Shown here piece after piece: positions 1-11,869 of a stretch of DNA of 64,000 nt. The notes under the pieces are model-generated. The model saw only the letters and a program-made list of their open reading frames with translations. It had not been told where the DNA came from and ran no database searches. Every line of letters starts with the position of its first letter. The first letter of the stretch is position 1. Both the position numbers and the translations under genes were made by a program. Origin of the DNA: Stomoxys calcitrans (Eukaryota > Arthropoda > Insecta > Diptera > Muscidae); contig NC_081552.1 of assembly GCF_963082655.1 (NCBI RefSeq), positions 4,774,648 through 4,838,647 of the forward strand. The letters run 5' to 3'.

Positions 1-74
1 AAACTAACTAGCTCAACCCCGTCACTGGATGATTGTAAGCACCATATTGGATTGCCCCTCTCAGTTCCGATTTG

Positions 75-167
75 TGGCAGGCCACCGGCACTGGCTCTTG
101 CTTAAATACGGATTGCCTATGATGCTCGTTATGAAAAGCCGAGTTATTGGCGCCTTCAAATAGCGCC
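75..167 (+). repeat. Fragment of family D, the dispersed retroposon with a (CAA)n tail
   Basis: This matches the middle of the roughly 410-bp repeat described at 32244-32653, in the orientation in which its (CAA)n end is 3'. Shared words include GCACTGGCTCTTGCTTAAATA, the 'CCTATGATGCTCG' block and 'GAGTTATTGGCGCCTT'. Both ends are missing. Confidence 0.7.
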
Positions 168-2167
168 TTGACCAATTTGACCCAGCTTGTTTTATTATTT
201 TCGCCGAAAATATGTCAAATTCGTACATTCTTGATTTTGTATTCACATTAGACACATATATTTGAGACATTTTGTTTGTCCAAAATCAAATGGCGTTAAA
301 CATTAGATCAAAAAAGGCTCGTTTTGCCCTACATTCGATTGCATGTAAAATTTGTGTTTCCTTGTTTGATTGAAATGATAAAACAAGCTGGGTCAAATAT
401 TTGACTAATCTGAACGTACCACAACTCAGCAAAATGTGTCATTACTAAATATCCTGGTTGTTAAGGCAACACAAAATGTAACAACTGCATATTTCTAGGC
501 GTTTCTTCGGTATTACTGCTAACACTACCGGAAGTATTGCTATGAATAAGACATTTATTTTTAAGCCACAGGTAAGGCTGAGGGTAGTGGTAGCTAACAA
601 ACAGCAATGATTTGTACTTGCCAAGTCTTTGCTGGGAAGGGTGCTTCTTTTAGAGTTGAGACCACACGGCCTGGCTCAGGGGCCACACCTTTCCCTTGGT
701 TAGTTTAACATGGGCGAAGACCTCACAATGTTTGTCAGCTTTCGCCAGGATTCTAATCGAATCTATACACCACGGCGGAGCAGTTTGTGCTCAATTAGTC
801 CTTCACCTTAAAAGTTGCTCATGGCGTATGTTTCTGAAGAACCTAGTTCGGACAGCACTCATTGATGTGAGATAAGAATACTCGCTGCTTCTTAAATGGA
901 CAAATTTGCTAGAACCTTTTTTCTTCTCAGGGTTCCCAAGGTACGATATTTGGCACCTTACCACGTTGCTTACCAAAGATGAAAAAGAAACATTAAAATG
1001 CCAACAAGTACATACATTTACCATGTACGTGTGCGCGTGTTAGCCGGGTTGATGATTTCTTTGGCATGACATACTTTTTCACCACAACGACGACGACGAC
1101 GACGACAACAACATTGACTGTTATCGCTTATCCGATTCCGTCTTTGAGTGAACTTCCGCTTTTGGTAATGCCATTGTCATTACATAACAGACACAACAAT
1201 CATTCCAATTTTGTTAATACAAAGAAAACCCATACAACATTGTCTCTCTTGGGCTGTTTCTTTTATTTTTCATTATTTTTATTTTTTTTTTTTCTTTGTC
1301 ATTTGGATTTTATTATTTTTGTAATAAATACTTTAAATAAATGAATGTGTGTGCATCATGTACATTTGTGGGTAATGAATTTCAAATATTTTTTTTTTAA
1401 GTGTTGCCGAGAAAACGTGACAAAATTTTGAAAAATTAACCATACACAGAAAAAAGCCGCTGTGCGCTGTGCAATATTTAATAACACACAATTGAAGACA
1501 AAACAAATGGCAACATAATAATAATGTCAATGACAACAACGGAAGTGATTGTGTGAGCAAGCATTGCATGCCATGCATGCGTTGGTCTAGCTTGCTGGCT
1601 GGCTGGCTACGCAAGTGCTTGGAGCAGCCGGAAAATAGAAAAGCGGCCAAGCAATCCCTTTAGCTGATTTTTTTTTCTCTGTTATGTGTTGTTGGCACAA
1701 GTCATGGACTTTTCTTGCCGCCAAGACCTGGGGTTTTCCAAAACTTTGGGGGTGGCCTAATAAGGAAATGCCCATAAATTTGTTCAATGGAATTTCTATG
1801 TTTTTAGCGGAAAAGAGCTATCAACCAAGTGGAATATTTTTAAACAATAAAAAATAGAATCAAAACAGCCAACAACAGTTATGTATAATAATGAACCTCC
1901 AAAGCTTAGCCATAAATCAACGCACGAACCGGATAAACCCTTAGACGAGCCGAAAAAAAACCCCCATTAAGACAAACAAAATTCTTCTACAATGATTCTT
2001 CCCAGTTTAAATGGAGGCTAACACATTTGGCCTGGCCTGTCAAACAGTTGTGCCTTTTAAGTATTTTGTCCAACAGGTGGTGGTACAAGGACCATGAGAA
2101 CTTCTCACAAAGCACAAACAAAAAAATATTTTGCACCGAGCAAAATATGAAACCATCGCAGAGGCAA
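168..2167. other. Non-coding tract, no gene recognised
   Basis: A+T-rich sequence with short ORFs only. It has an (ACG)n microsatellite at 1087-1106 and several T homopolymers (around 1280-1300 and 1388-1400). No transposon ends or conserved coding signal were recognised. Confidence 0.5.
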
Positions 2168-3251
2168 TCTTATATATAAAAATCAATTTGTGTAAAAATC
2201 GGCTGAACCGATTTTCTTGAAATTATTTACACAGATGGTGCATAATGACCCCGTGGTGAAAATAGGGTACTACATTTTTTGATATCTGAAGGGGGGGCGG
2301 ACCCTCCCCCTTACCCTAATTTTCAGAAACGCCAGATCTCGGAGTTGGGTGGTGCTATTTAAGCGAAATTTTGTGTGCTCTCATATAGTACCCTAAAAAT
2401 ACAAATTTGGCATTCAAATTTCGGATGGGGGCCGTCCCATCCTAAAACCTACCAAACACATATTTAGACCAATTACGACAATATGGGACTCAAATAAAAG
2501 GTATTTAGGATAAGAAAACGTATCTGATATCCAATTGTCGGACCAAGGGACCACCCCGAGCCCCAAAACACCCCTAAATCGGACATATTTCCCAACCATG
2601 GCAATATGGGACTCAAATGATAGGTATTTGCGAGTACCTGATATCCAAATGTGGGACCACGTGTCTGGGGATCCACCCCTTCCCCAAAACACCCCCCAAA
2701 CAAGACTTTTGGGGGGCCGCTTCTTTTTAGAGTAGAACACATATGCGATATACATATTCAAGGCCAATTTACTGAGTGGCCGCCCATCCCGAAAACACCC
2801 CCTAAGCCGGTCATGTTTGCCGACTATGAATAACTTTTTTGGGGCCGTGTGTTTGAGGGACGCCTCATCGTATAAACTCCCCTAAACTAATGGCAATATG
2901 GGGTTTAAGTAAATGGTATTTGAAAGAAGAGCACGATGCTGATATTTTTTTAGGGCCAAGTGTCTGGGGGACCACCTCACCCCCGAAAACACTACTAAAT
3001 CAGACATCATGAGAATATCGGGCTGAAATAAAGTATTTTAAGATTAGAGTACACCTTACATCCAAACTTAAATTCGTAGACCAATAAAGATCATATGGGA
3101 TTCAGATAAAGGCACTTATATTGCTAAACTGTTAGTCGTGGCATGGTATGTAACTAAAAGCTCTTTAATTGTCGAAAATAAATATTCCAAGGAAACTTTT
3201 TTTCCATATAAAGTAAAAGAAGGCGCTGCGGAGCGGGCCGGCGTCAGCTAG
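2168..3251 (+). mobile_element. Non-autonomous Helitron
   Basis: The element starts with TC (TCTTATATATAAAAATC) and ends with CTAG. It lies between an A (2167) and a T (3252), the expected Helitron A|T target. Just before the end, around 3222-3236, is a GC-rich hairpin (CGCT-GCGG-AGCG). About 1.1 kb, with no Rep/helicase coding capacity. The interior is built of degenerate repeats of roughly 110-130 bp. Each repeat has 'CAATATGGGACTCAAAT', then 'GGTATTT', 'CTGATATCCAA', 'GGGACCAC' and 'CCCCAAAACACCCC' (near 2480, 2605, 2890 and 3000). End structure and target are seen directly; membership of Helitrons is established-knowledge matching. Confidence 0.85.
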
Positions 3252-3954
3252 TCTTTAATAAAATGAAGTCTACCAGGCATGTTCCAGTTTTCGGAAATGC
3301 CAAACAAAAGAATTTATTTGGCTTATTTCTGGCAAACATTGCAACGGCGATGTCTGAATGGATACTTTTTTTTATTAAAACTCTATATAGTAGGAAGAAT
3401 CCCAAATGATTTTTCAAATCTTAAAAGAGTAGGTCTAAGAAAATATAGGCAATGTTTTGCGTTTTGAGAAGTCGAAAACCCAAACAGGCCTGTACGAGTT
3501 CGAATGGTTAACCAAACCTTGGTAGGAAACGCCATAACATGAAAAGCCCCAAAGCGGGTATGCATCTGGACAATCATTCACATGAAAGGTATTTGGCAAT
3601 AATGTGAGACCTTGAGAAGAACTTTTTCGTGAGAACTTCTGAAGCTGTCATTCGTGTATTGGACCACCCCTCTTTAAACGCATCAATCGGACATCGAAGA
3701 CCAAATATCGGGTTTTTCAATAAGCACTTGAGAACTTTTTTTTTTTTTAATAAAACGCAAATCATTTGAGATATTTGAAAAAATTTATTACCAACTTGAA
3801 GTACAATCAAAACATTTATCAATGAATAAACTAGACTTTATTCAAATGGCCAGCACGTCGCATCTGAAAAATACATTGAACCCAATTTTCGATGACTCGG
3901 CCAAACATTTCAGCTGAAACGGTCGATTTCTCGTTCAATGTTGGCTCTAAACTA

Positions 3955-4062
3955 GAGGTGTGCACGTGACACGTGATTCGTAAGTGAGTTCCAAATCTAA
4001 TCACGTGATCGTGCGTGAGCGTGAATCACGACCCACAACACTCATCACGAACCACGAGATAT
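3955..4062. repeat. CACGTGA-rich segment
   Basis: Short block with repeated ACGTGA/TCACGT words: GTGCACGTGACACGTGATTC, AATCACGTGATCGTGCGTGA, ATCACGAACCACGAG. Similar words resume at 4795-4830, on the far side of the inserted element at 4069-4794, so both parts probably belong to one older repeat. Confidence 0.5.
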
Positions 4063-4068
4063 TAAGGC

Positions 4069-4794
4069 CAGTGTTACCTCAATTGGTAGGCTTTAATCTC
4101 TTGGTAGGTGGTTGGTGGTCAATTTTTTGGTAGGTTTTTCCAACATTTAAATACAAAGTTTATTGCTGAAAAAATCGACGGAGATAACTCAAAAATGTAT
4201 TCACTTCTTGTCGTTTCTGTATACTCGTTAAGGGTGCAGAATAAAACCTTGGATGTCGACGGGCAATATACTGTTACAAGAATTCTGATATTGACTGTAG
4301 TTGGTACGAGTGCTAAGGGATCTCTTCCAAGTTTCGTAAATTTGGGTAAGAAATGCGGCATTCAATCGGAATACAGGGCTATGTTGAAGCTGGCTAAAAA
4401 TGGGGTAGATCTCATCCATACTCAGATGTTGAGGGGTCCAAGAAACGCACTGTAAAGACGAACATTTTTCGCATTTCTTGGCTCAACACTTAAATGGGAA
4501 AATCGCTTTAACTAAACGCGGCACAGTTGTTCGTTGAAATCGGGGCAAAATACAACATTATAAAATCGAGATTTCTTATCGAGAGATCGGTTAAGATTAG
4601 GATATAGGCCATCTTTGAACTATAGGCTGTAGAGTGATTTCAACAAACAGACGGACGGACATGCCTAGATCGATCTAGCACTTTGTAGCGTTGCAAATAT
4701 GCGAATGGAATGGCAAGCATTTTGGCTGGCAAACAGATTTGATAGGATTTTTCTTAAATTTGGTAGGAAATAGTTTTCTCGAGTGGCAACACTG
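4069..4794. mobile_element. Possible DNA transposon remnant with CAGTGTTRCC termini
   Basis: The left end reads CAGTGTTACC and the right end GGCAACACTG, a 10-bp inverted repeat with one mismatch. It interrupts the CACGTGA-rich block. No convincing target duplication was found. A 115-codon ORF inside (4108-4455, +) matches no family I recognise and may be chance. An 'ACAGACGGACGGACATG' motif common in dispersed fly repeats is present near 4646. Limits are tentative. Confidence 0.35.
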
Positions 4795-4959
4795 ATCACG
4801 ACTCATACGAAAATCACGACTTAGTCTTTGTATTCTGTGCTAAAAAGTAGCTAAAATTTGTAATTGTTTCGCGACCGCATTTGTCGAGTTCTTTTCCCGG
4901 TATCTCTTTTTAGACAAACAAAGAATAATGGATAAGAATTAAAGAATGCTATTGGAGCT

Positions 4960-5240
4960 ATATCAAGTTATAGTCCGATTCGGACTATAAATTCGAATAA
5001 TATTTCGAATAATAATTGCGCCCTAAGGGGCTCAAGAAGTAAAATCGGCAGATCGGTTTATATGGGAGCTGTATCAGGCTATAGACCGATTCAGACCATA
5101 ATTGACATGTTGAAGGTCATGAGAGAAGCCGTTTTATAAAATTTCAGCCAGATCGGATAATAATTGCGACCTCTGAAGGCTCAAGAAATCAAGATCCCAG
5201 TTCGGTTTATATGACAGCCATATCAGGTTATGGACCAATT
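4960..5240. repeat. Fragment of family T, the dispersed 'TATATGGGAGCT' repeat
   Basis: Contains 'CGGTTTATATGGGAGCTGTA', 'TATAGACCGATTCAGACCAT', 'AAATTTCAGCCAGATCGGAT' and 'GGCTCAAGAA', the diagnostic blocks of the repeat whose fullest copy is 38828-39655. It runs straight into the transposase relic to its right. Confidence 0.7.
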
Positions 5241-5890
5241 GGAAATTTTGGCATACTCTTTCCAACATTTCGGCCGGTATGTCACGAATTGAAGTCATTT
5301 GCATTGCCTCAATTGAAGCGGGCTTATCTGTATAGACATGAGCTTTAACATAGTCCAACAAAAAAAATAGTCTAAAGGTGTTAAATCGCTCGATCTAGGC
5401 GGCCACTTGACTGGTCACCGAACTCGCCACACAATAAGTCCATTGTTACGCGCGCTGTGTGGCAAATGTCAAGCTCTTGCATTTTGGGCAAAAAAAAAAG
5501 TTGAATATCATTTCACGGTAGCACTCAGCATTCACAGTTACGTTACGATTCGCATCACCTTTGAAGAAGTACGGTCTAATGATGCCACCAGCCCATAAAC
5601 CGCAACAAACTCTGACTTTCTGGATGCGTCGGTAGCTGTTGCAATGCTTCTGGCTGATCTTCACTCCTAAATCGACAATTCTGCTTATTTACGTACCTAT
5701 TGAGCCAAAAATGACCTTCGGCGCTGAACGCAATCGATTGCGCAATGGACCTTCTTAACAGAGCACATATTTTGATAATAAAATTCAATAATTCGCAGAT
5801 AATAAAATTCAATTTGTAAGACGATTCATGGTTAAATTATAGACCAACCTAAAGATATTTCACAGTGAAACAAAACACGAAACGTGCGTG
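5240..5890 (-). pseudogene. Tc1/mariner-superfamily transposase relic
   Basis: Reading leftwards, shifting frames give a transposase: HFWLNRYVNKQNCRFRSEDQ (around 5650-5720), then CCGLWAGGIIRPYFFKGDAN (around 5540-5610), then DYVKAHVYTDKPASIEA and IPAEMLERVCQN (around 5250-5350). These blocks and their order are those of IS630/Tc1/mariner-type DDE transposases. The position just before HFWLN, where the family carries the first catalytic Asp in a D-E-A-like context, reads S-A-E-G, so that residue appears lost. Frameshifts and stops make the copy inactive. The sequence just right of the relic (around 5900) reads CCAGTGTTGCC, possibly its terminus. A second relic of the same family is at 59040-59500. 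Confidence 0.75.
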
Positions 5891-6329
5891 AGCTGTTTAA
5901 ACCAGTGTTGCCAAAAAGGTAATAGCTAATAAATCACCCCGTAGTTTGTTGTTGTCCATCTTGATTTCTAACCCCCATAGCGTTTGACTGAAGAATCGGA
6001 TTTCAAAACATGATGCAGCAAAATTATTTTATTTTTTTGCAAGCAATCTGAAACTGTGTGTAAGTTGAAAATCAGTTTAAAAATGTCTACGCAAATCACA
6101 AACGACAAGGTCAGAATACAAGATCTTTCGACACCTCCAGAGGAGTTTTTCACCCGAGGTTAGCAATTTGCAAATAAATTTAGGGGTAGATGGTTACATC
6201 TCTTATACATGCAGAGGAATACCGCAATAAAAAAATGCGCGGAAAAAACAAAATTAAAACTATTTTTTTTTTTGTTTTGAAAATTGAGGAGCTATAAAAT
6301 TGGAACGCTTAAAGATATTGTCATGATTT

Positions 6330-6470
6330 TTCGCAGTTTATAGAAAAAATGACAACATTCGTGTCAAATATGGTCAGAATCGGTCTATAGCCTGATATAG
6401 CTCCCATCTAAACCGATCTGGTGTATTGAGGGCGAAATTCTCATCCGATTTGTCTGCAATTTTGGTATTG
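6330..6470. repeat. Family T repeat fragment
   Basis: Inverse-orientation fragment: 'GGTCAGAATCGGTCTATAGC', 'TGATATAGCTCCCAT', 'AACCGATCTG', 'CATCCGATTTG'. Same family as 38828-39655. Confidence 0.65.
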
Positions 6471-9400
6471 CAATTTTCTCGGTTGATTTTTCCAATTTTC
6501 CAAGGATTAAAGTCCGGTGATGGAGGTAATGTTAATTGCATAACATTAATAATTTTTTCCGTACACCGAAATTTCAGGGCCTTAAAATGCCCGGAGGCCT
6601 TCAAATTGACTCCTACAAAATGGGTTCGGGCTTGTTGTGTGTACCTTGTTTAAAAGTGCTTACAAAGTTTGCCCCCATGATTGGGATATCTATTATAGAA
6701 CGCAAGATATACACCTTCCAATTTTTTTTTTCTTTAAATTTTTAGCCAAATTTAGTTCTTATCCTTCTTCTTATCTCGACACAACACAACAATAATGCCT
6801 GTTTACGCCCTTAGTTCACAGAAACTTTTTGCTGCACGCATAAGAAGCCGAATTCAATAAAATACCAGGATCAATGGCTCCTTATTCTGTAAGCCTTAAC
6901 ATTGTTGGCTTTGTTTTGCGTTAAACGTTTTTTATAAGCCAAGATTTTGAAACGGGCCATAATGCATAACAGATGTGCTCTTTTGGCTGGCATGCACATT
7001 CTGTTTATGGGCATCATTGTGGAGCAGGGAAAAAATATATTCACACACTCTTTTTGTTTTTGTTTTCCATCCAAACGCAATCAGAGATCGAACACCAAGC
7101 AACCATCTGCTCCAGTGCCTTTGCTTAGCGGGATTGTATGGATGGTTGCACGGAGCTGCGCACATTCATGAAAATTAAAAAGGTGCAGGGAAGGCCCAAG
7201 ACTGGAAGGAGACTCAACGTTGCCGGTGATGTTTTTTTTTTTTTTTTGTTAAAAAATTTACACAGCGGGGCAGTGCAAGCAGAGTATCTCAAATTCATTT
7301 TGTTTTGCGTATGCGTATCATTGCCCAGCAGCATCCTGTTGAACGATGACTTGCTTGCACACATACAAACGACTCCCTATAAACATTGGTTAAGCCATGT
7401 TTGATGCCTGTGTGCCTTAGGTCGATCGGTCGGTCGACAGGAAACAAGAGTAGGCGATTTTATGTTACAGCGCAGCAAACGACGTTATTGCAGAAACTAT
7501 TTTAGCCAACTTGCGTATAGACCTCATACGGCTAAATTTAACCAATTCATGACGGCGATGATGATGATGACGACGATATCTTGCGTTAAGGAGGAAGCCG
7601 TTGTGCCTACAACTCCGCCTTTTAAGGCAATCCGTTTTTTGCCTTAAATGCAGCGAAAAATATGTGAAAAATGCCTGAGGGCTTTTTCGAGTGTCCCACA
7701 TGAGTGTTGGTTTATTACGTTCATTCCTTGGCCCCAATTACCAAGATTCTCCACCAACAGATTCACAGCTATCAATAGTAATGGTCTTCTGGTGTGGTGG
7801 ATTGTACCGCATCTATAGGCCTTAAGTAAATACCTTAAACGTTATTCAAACCATTTGTATGATATGGGGAGGGGAGAGGAGGGGAGGGGATTGTAAAGAT
7901 GTTGCTGCATATTTTTGTACTGTCTTTGGAATTTTATCAATGAAATTCATTTAAACAAAACTGGTTATTGTGATTCCACATGCCAACAATCAACTGTACC
8001 CTGTCTGAAGGGATGCAATACAAAAATGGGTTTGGACTAGAAGGCATAGAATCATGAACAAGTTTGAACATAAAAAAAATTGCTTAACAAATAAGGGGCC
8101 CTTCATATTTCCTTTTCGTTTAGTTGGTTAATACACAAAACGTTTGTGCTTTAATGTTTTTATCGCAAGTTTGGAGACGACGTTTTTCTTTGGCACTCGA
8201 TTTATAGAAGTTTGGATAAACCGTCAGGAGGCTGGAATAGATTTTTTTGTTTGCTTTGCTACTTTAATGAGGATGAGGAGGAGTAAAGTTTGCCCGTTTC
8301 AGTTGTGCCTTGTTGGTTTTACAAGGATACCAAACTATAGAATATTTAAGGCTGTGAAAAACGAGAGGCTTAATAATCTACAACAGTTTAAGAGATATCG
8401 ATGTAAGCGTTCACCGATTTACGCTATGGAGAAGGGGGTTTATTGCTTAACAATCATGCAGATTGAATGCGGTTAGGCATACCGATATCAATCATTCCAT
8501 GTCCAGGGTACTTCACTCGCCGCTACTATTGGTCACCAAATGGTGGGAAGACGGATGTGTGGTTTTATATTAGACAAATGTATGTTGGTATGTTGGTAAA
8601 ATCATATCCTAACCACGTTTATGACACTACATAGCTTTCGTCATCTGGAAGGTTGTAGAATGTCATGCCTCTACTAGACGACTCAGTATGGGCTTCAAGC
8701 TGTGATACAGATACCCCTCAATATTCTTGAATTATCCTTAAATTTCTCAATTTTTTTCTGCCTCCACTTCTGCTGCCAACTCGCTTCTACAGTTGATGGA
8801 CTAATTGTAATATTTTTGAATGGGCTCTTATAGGGCTTTAAAATTACAAAATTCAGAAAATAAAATAAATAAATAATTGGAATACATCAGTATGCAACAT
8901 TTCCCCATAAGTTGTCAAAAGAATGGGTATCCCTTTAGGTTATTCTGGGTGTTATTTATCCTTTTTCTAATTCTAACGCTAATGCAAAATTCACACAATT
9001 TGAATATGAACTTTTACATCTCACATAATTTACTATGGCAACGAATAAATAATTGGCTATCTACTTTAGGGGTATGTTGTGATTTGCTCTCGTATGTTGT
9101 GATTCAATTTTCGACTGAAAATGCACACACACACACCCACATACACTCATAGCATTTCCATTAATTTGCATTGGTTTTGTTGGTTGGATGGTTGGTGGGC
9201 ATAAAACCGATGAGTTATACAAAAACAACGAAAAAAATCTCTTAAACGTAGCATAGACGATCGCCCCGCAATCATAACAAACAAAACGTAAAGCGTATCA
9301 CGGTAGCCAAACTAGTTTTGTCCCATCTGTCTACACGTTAATTTCTTCGTTCCTTCATACGTCGTGTTGCTGTTGCTGTTTTTTAAAGTTTGTTTGTTTG

Positions 9401-10267
9401 TATGTCAGTGCCGGATGTATGTAAGACGCCTTTTTATTCTCCACTCGTTTGTTCGTTCACTCTTCCAGCCACCCGTCTTCTCCCATCAGCCGTTAACATC
9501 ATGATTGCTCTCTGAATAAATGTTTAGCTTTAGCTTAAGTTGTTTTGTTTTGTTTCACATTTGTGGAGAGTTTTGATGTTGACTTTTTGTTTTGTGATTT
9601 TATATTGCCTTTCACTGCTTCTTCTTCCTCTTGGGCACAGATTGAAGTGAGTGTGCGTCCCAGCGTCTCAGTGAGTGTTTGAATTTTTATTTCCAAATAA
9701 AATGCTTAATGAATCCAGGAGTAAAACACAAGACTTAAGCAACAAACCCGTTTTCTACTATCGAACATCGCCAACCCACTCGCCGCATGCACACAACACA
9801 CACACACACACGCACACTGGCTACTCACAACACTGTATCTGAGAGCAGCGGGAGCCCAACTTATGAGAGTAAGAGGCTGACTCAGCAATGGATTTAATGT
9901 CACGTCTGTTGTATTGTATTTGTTAAGTTTTACTATGTTTTCTTTACTTATTTCGCAAAACAAAAAACGAAAACAAACAACAAACGGACGAACATTGTAA
10001 CATTGTTTCTCTTTTGTTTTTGTTTTTTTCAAGTTTATTTGAGGTTATGATTCATAATAACGCCCACATGCATTGCGAAGTAAGTAGCTGATGTGTGTTG
10101 TTTTTATTGTTGCATCGCCTTCCATTGCCGTCCGCAAAAGCAGGCATGGGACTTCACATGGCGTGTGCGGTAAAGTCACACTTTATAAGTAAAACCAAAT
10201 TTTAGAACTAAGCAATTTTTAGAAAAAAATAAATTAAATTAACCTTTCCAATTTCTCTTGTTTGTAG
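6471..10267. other. Mostly unique non-coding tract, probably upstream intron of Tgi
   Basis: No exon could be supported. It holds a G-rich run (7866-7890), CA runs near 9120-9150 and 9796-9812, and many short ORFs without coding character. The exon at 10268 opens in mid-codon after a good acceptor (TTTCTCTTGTTTGTAG), so at least one earlier Tgi exon must exist. I found no VGLL4/Tgi-like N-terminal coding sequence here, so that exon probably lies left of the window or is very short. Confidence 0.5.
7866..7890 (+). other. G-quadruplex-capable G-run
   Basis: Purine-only stretch containing GGGGAGGGGAGAGGAGGGG, with four runs of four G separated by one to five bases. Such a pattern can fold as a G-quadruplex; folding here is inference. 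Confidence 0.5.
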
Positions 10268-10852
10268 GCTCGCCTTCTTGGCACCGAGAAAAACGGCTGC
10301 GTACCGGTGAATACCATCATTCATCAGCCCACCATCACCACTCGTCATCAGCAGGTTCATCGACCAGCAGTGTAAGAGCTGCCTCGCCCAGCTCATCTCC
10401 GCCACCCATGGCCCATGGACAAGTCTCCCCAAATGCGGTTAACGCCAACTCAAACCAATTGCACTCGAATGCCCATCAAATATCCATGATGATGGCCGCC
10501 GCGGCCGCTGTGGGAATGCGACCTCTTTGTGAAACCACAAATAGGCATTCGCCACCACCCGCTCCCACCTCTCACAATCTCAACAACATGCATGCTTTGG
10601 CGGGAATTGTTCACTCTGAAGGCTTGCAACCAGTGTCTGGCCCTGAAATGGATGAAGCCCCTTTAGATATGTCCGTTTCGAGTAGCCAAAAACAAAGAAA
10701 CTCACCACCGCCACCTTACCGTGAGCCATTGCCAGGCTCACAATTTGTTCCGTCATTGCCACGTCCTAGTGTTATAACTCAAGCTCCACCAAAACGCGAC
10801 ATCAGGGACAGTGCTCTGATTGCCAATAGGGAAAATGACAATCGTAGCTCAG
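10268..10852 (+). CDS. Tgi: Tgi exon (penultimate)
   Basis: Acceptor TTTGTAG ends at 10267 and donor AG|GTAAAATC starts at 10853. The exon begins with two bases completing a split codon and ends with one base, so it is symmetric (585 nt, divisible by 3). It encodes SPSWHREKRLR, a His/Ser-rich tract, MMMAAAAAVGM, PLDMSVSSS and the PPPPY motif. Confidence 0.9.
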
Positions 10853-11869
10853 GTAAAATCATTAAACCATCACAAACCCTTATGGATTTGTTTGATATTC
10901 TCATATTTTTTTTTCTTATCTGCAGAATCAATTGATGAACACTTCCGTCGCTCCTTGGGAAATGACTATTTTGCCTTGTTCGCGAAGAAATCGCCCACCA
11001 ACCAAACAACGAAAACACCTTCACCTCAACCGCAACAGCCGCCAACGGCTCATGTGCGAACACCTCCACCAATAACTGGGCCGCCACTGCACACACCACC
11101 CCCTGGGCAATGCACATTAGTTCCTCCACCTCCTGCGTATCCCAACATTTTACCACAGGCCCATCAGCAGCAGTCGCATGCCCTGATGGCGGCGCGCATC
11201 AAAGCTGTTCCAGAAATAGTGGGCCATATGTGTGAGCCAAATTCTCCACCGCTACCATTGGTTGTGCGGGCACCTCTGCAGCCGCAGCAACAGCCTTTAG
11301 CCCTACAAAGAACGACGTCCGTGACGTTGCAAACGCCATTACAATCACCACAATCGCCTACCTTGAAAGTGGTCCCAGCTCAATCGCCCATCTCCAGCAC
11401 GGCCGGTTCTCGAACAGCTTCACCATTGCCGCCCAATAATTCTCAGCCAACCACGGCGATGTCACTGTCACGTTTTACATCTGTTGAGAATTCGCCAAGC
11501 TCATCGCCTCGCCACACGCCTCCAGTTACCAATGTCGCTGCACCAAATGCCTCACCCACTCTGCCGGCCATAATGCGAATAAAAACGGAACCTGGTTTGC
11601 AAACCATCAAAGCTCACAATCCCACACCACCAGCATCGCCCACCAGTACAACGAATCCCAACATTTTGCTAACCGGCAATAGTAACACTGCCCCCTCATC
11701 GCCCTCACCGTCTTCCTCCTCAACGGCTACCATAAAAACGAATACGTCTTCCACAACTACGGGCGGAAATAGTAGCGCTGAGGTGCTGGCTTCTGTCGAC
11801 GACCATTTCGCCAAAGCTCTGGGTGATACCTGGAAGAGGCTGCAAGAGAGCAAAGAAATGCGAAAGTAA
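10268..11869 (+). CDS. Tgi: Tgi, Tondu-domain-containing growth inhibitor (VGLL4 orthologue), 3' two exons
   Basis: Nuclear co-repressor of the Hippo pathway. In flies, Tgi binds the TEAD factor Scalloped through Tondu motifs, competes with Yorkie, and contacts Yorkie WW domains through PPxY motifs (family knowledge). Two exons are visible, 10268-10852 and 10926-11869, together about 508 residues. Each starts in phase 1. The joined frame crosses the 73-bp intron as S-S-E-S-I-D-E-H-F. Tondu motif 1 is SIDEHFRRSLGNDYFALF (10928-10981). Tondu motif 2 is SVDDHFAKALGDTWKRLQ (11792-11845), 10 residues before the stop. PPxY motifs are PPPPY (around 10704-10718) and PPAY (around 11128-11139). The rest is low-complexity, rich in P, S, T, H and Q. 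The N-terminal exon or exons are not in view, so the protein is 5'-partial. Confidence 0.93.
10926..11869 (+). CDS. Tgi: Tgi last coding exon, both Tondu motifs
   Basis: Acceptor TTCTTATCTGCAG ends at 10925. The first two bases complete a Glu codon with the G left by the previous exon. Tondu motif 1 begins at once; motif 2 is at the C-terminus; stop TAA at 11867-11869. Between them are about 260 residues rich in PxxP, Ser-Pro and Thr-Pro, including the PPAY motif and 'IMRIKTEPG', which resembles a SUMO-acceptor context (inference). Confidence 0.92.

Noticed and set aside
4108..4455. 115-codon plus-strand ORF within the CAGTGTTRCC element
   Set aside because: No transposase motif recognised; could be chance. 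Kept only as a note in the element entry.
6471..10267. Search for the missing N-terminal Tgi exon
   Set aside because: No stretch encodes a VGLL4/Tgi-like N-terminus with a phase-1 donor that I can defend, so none is annotated.
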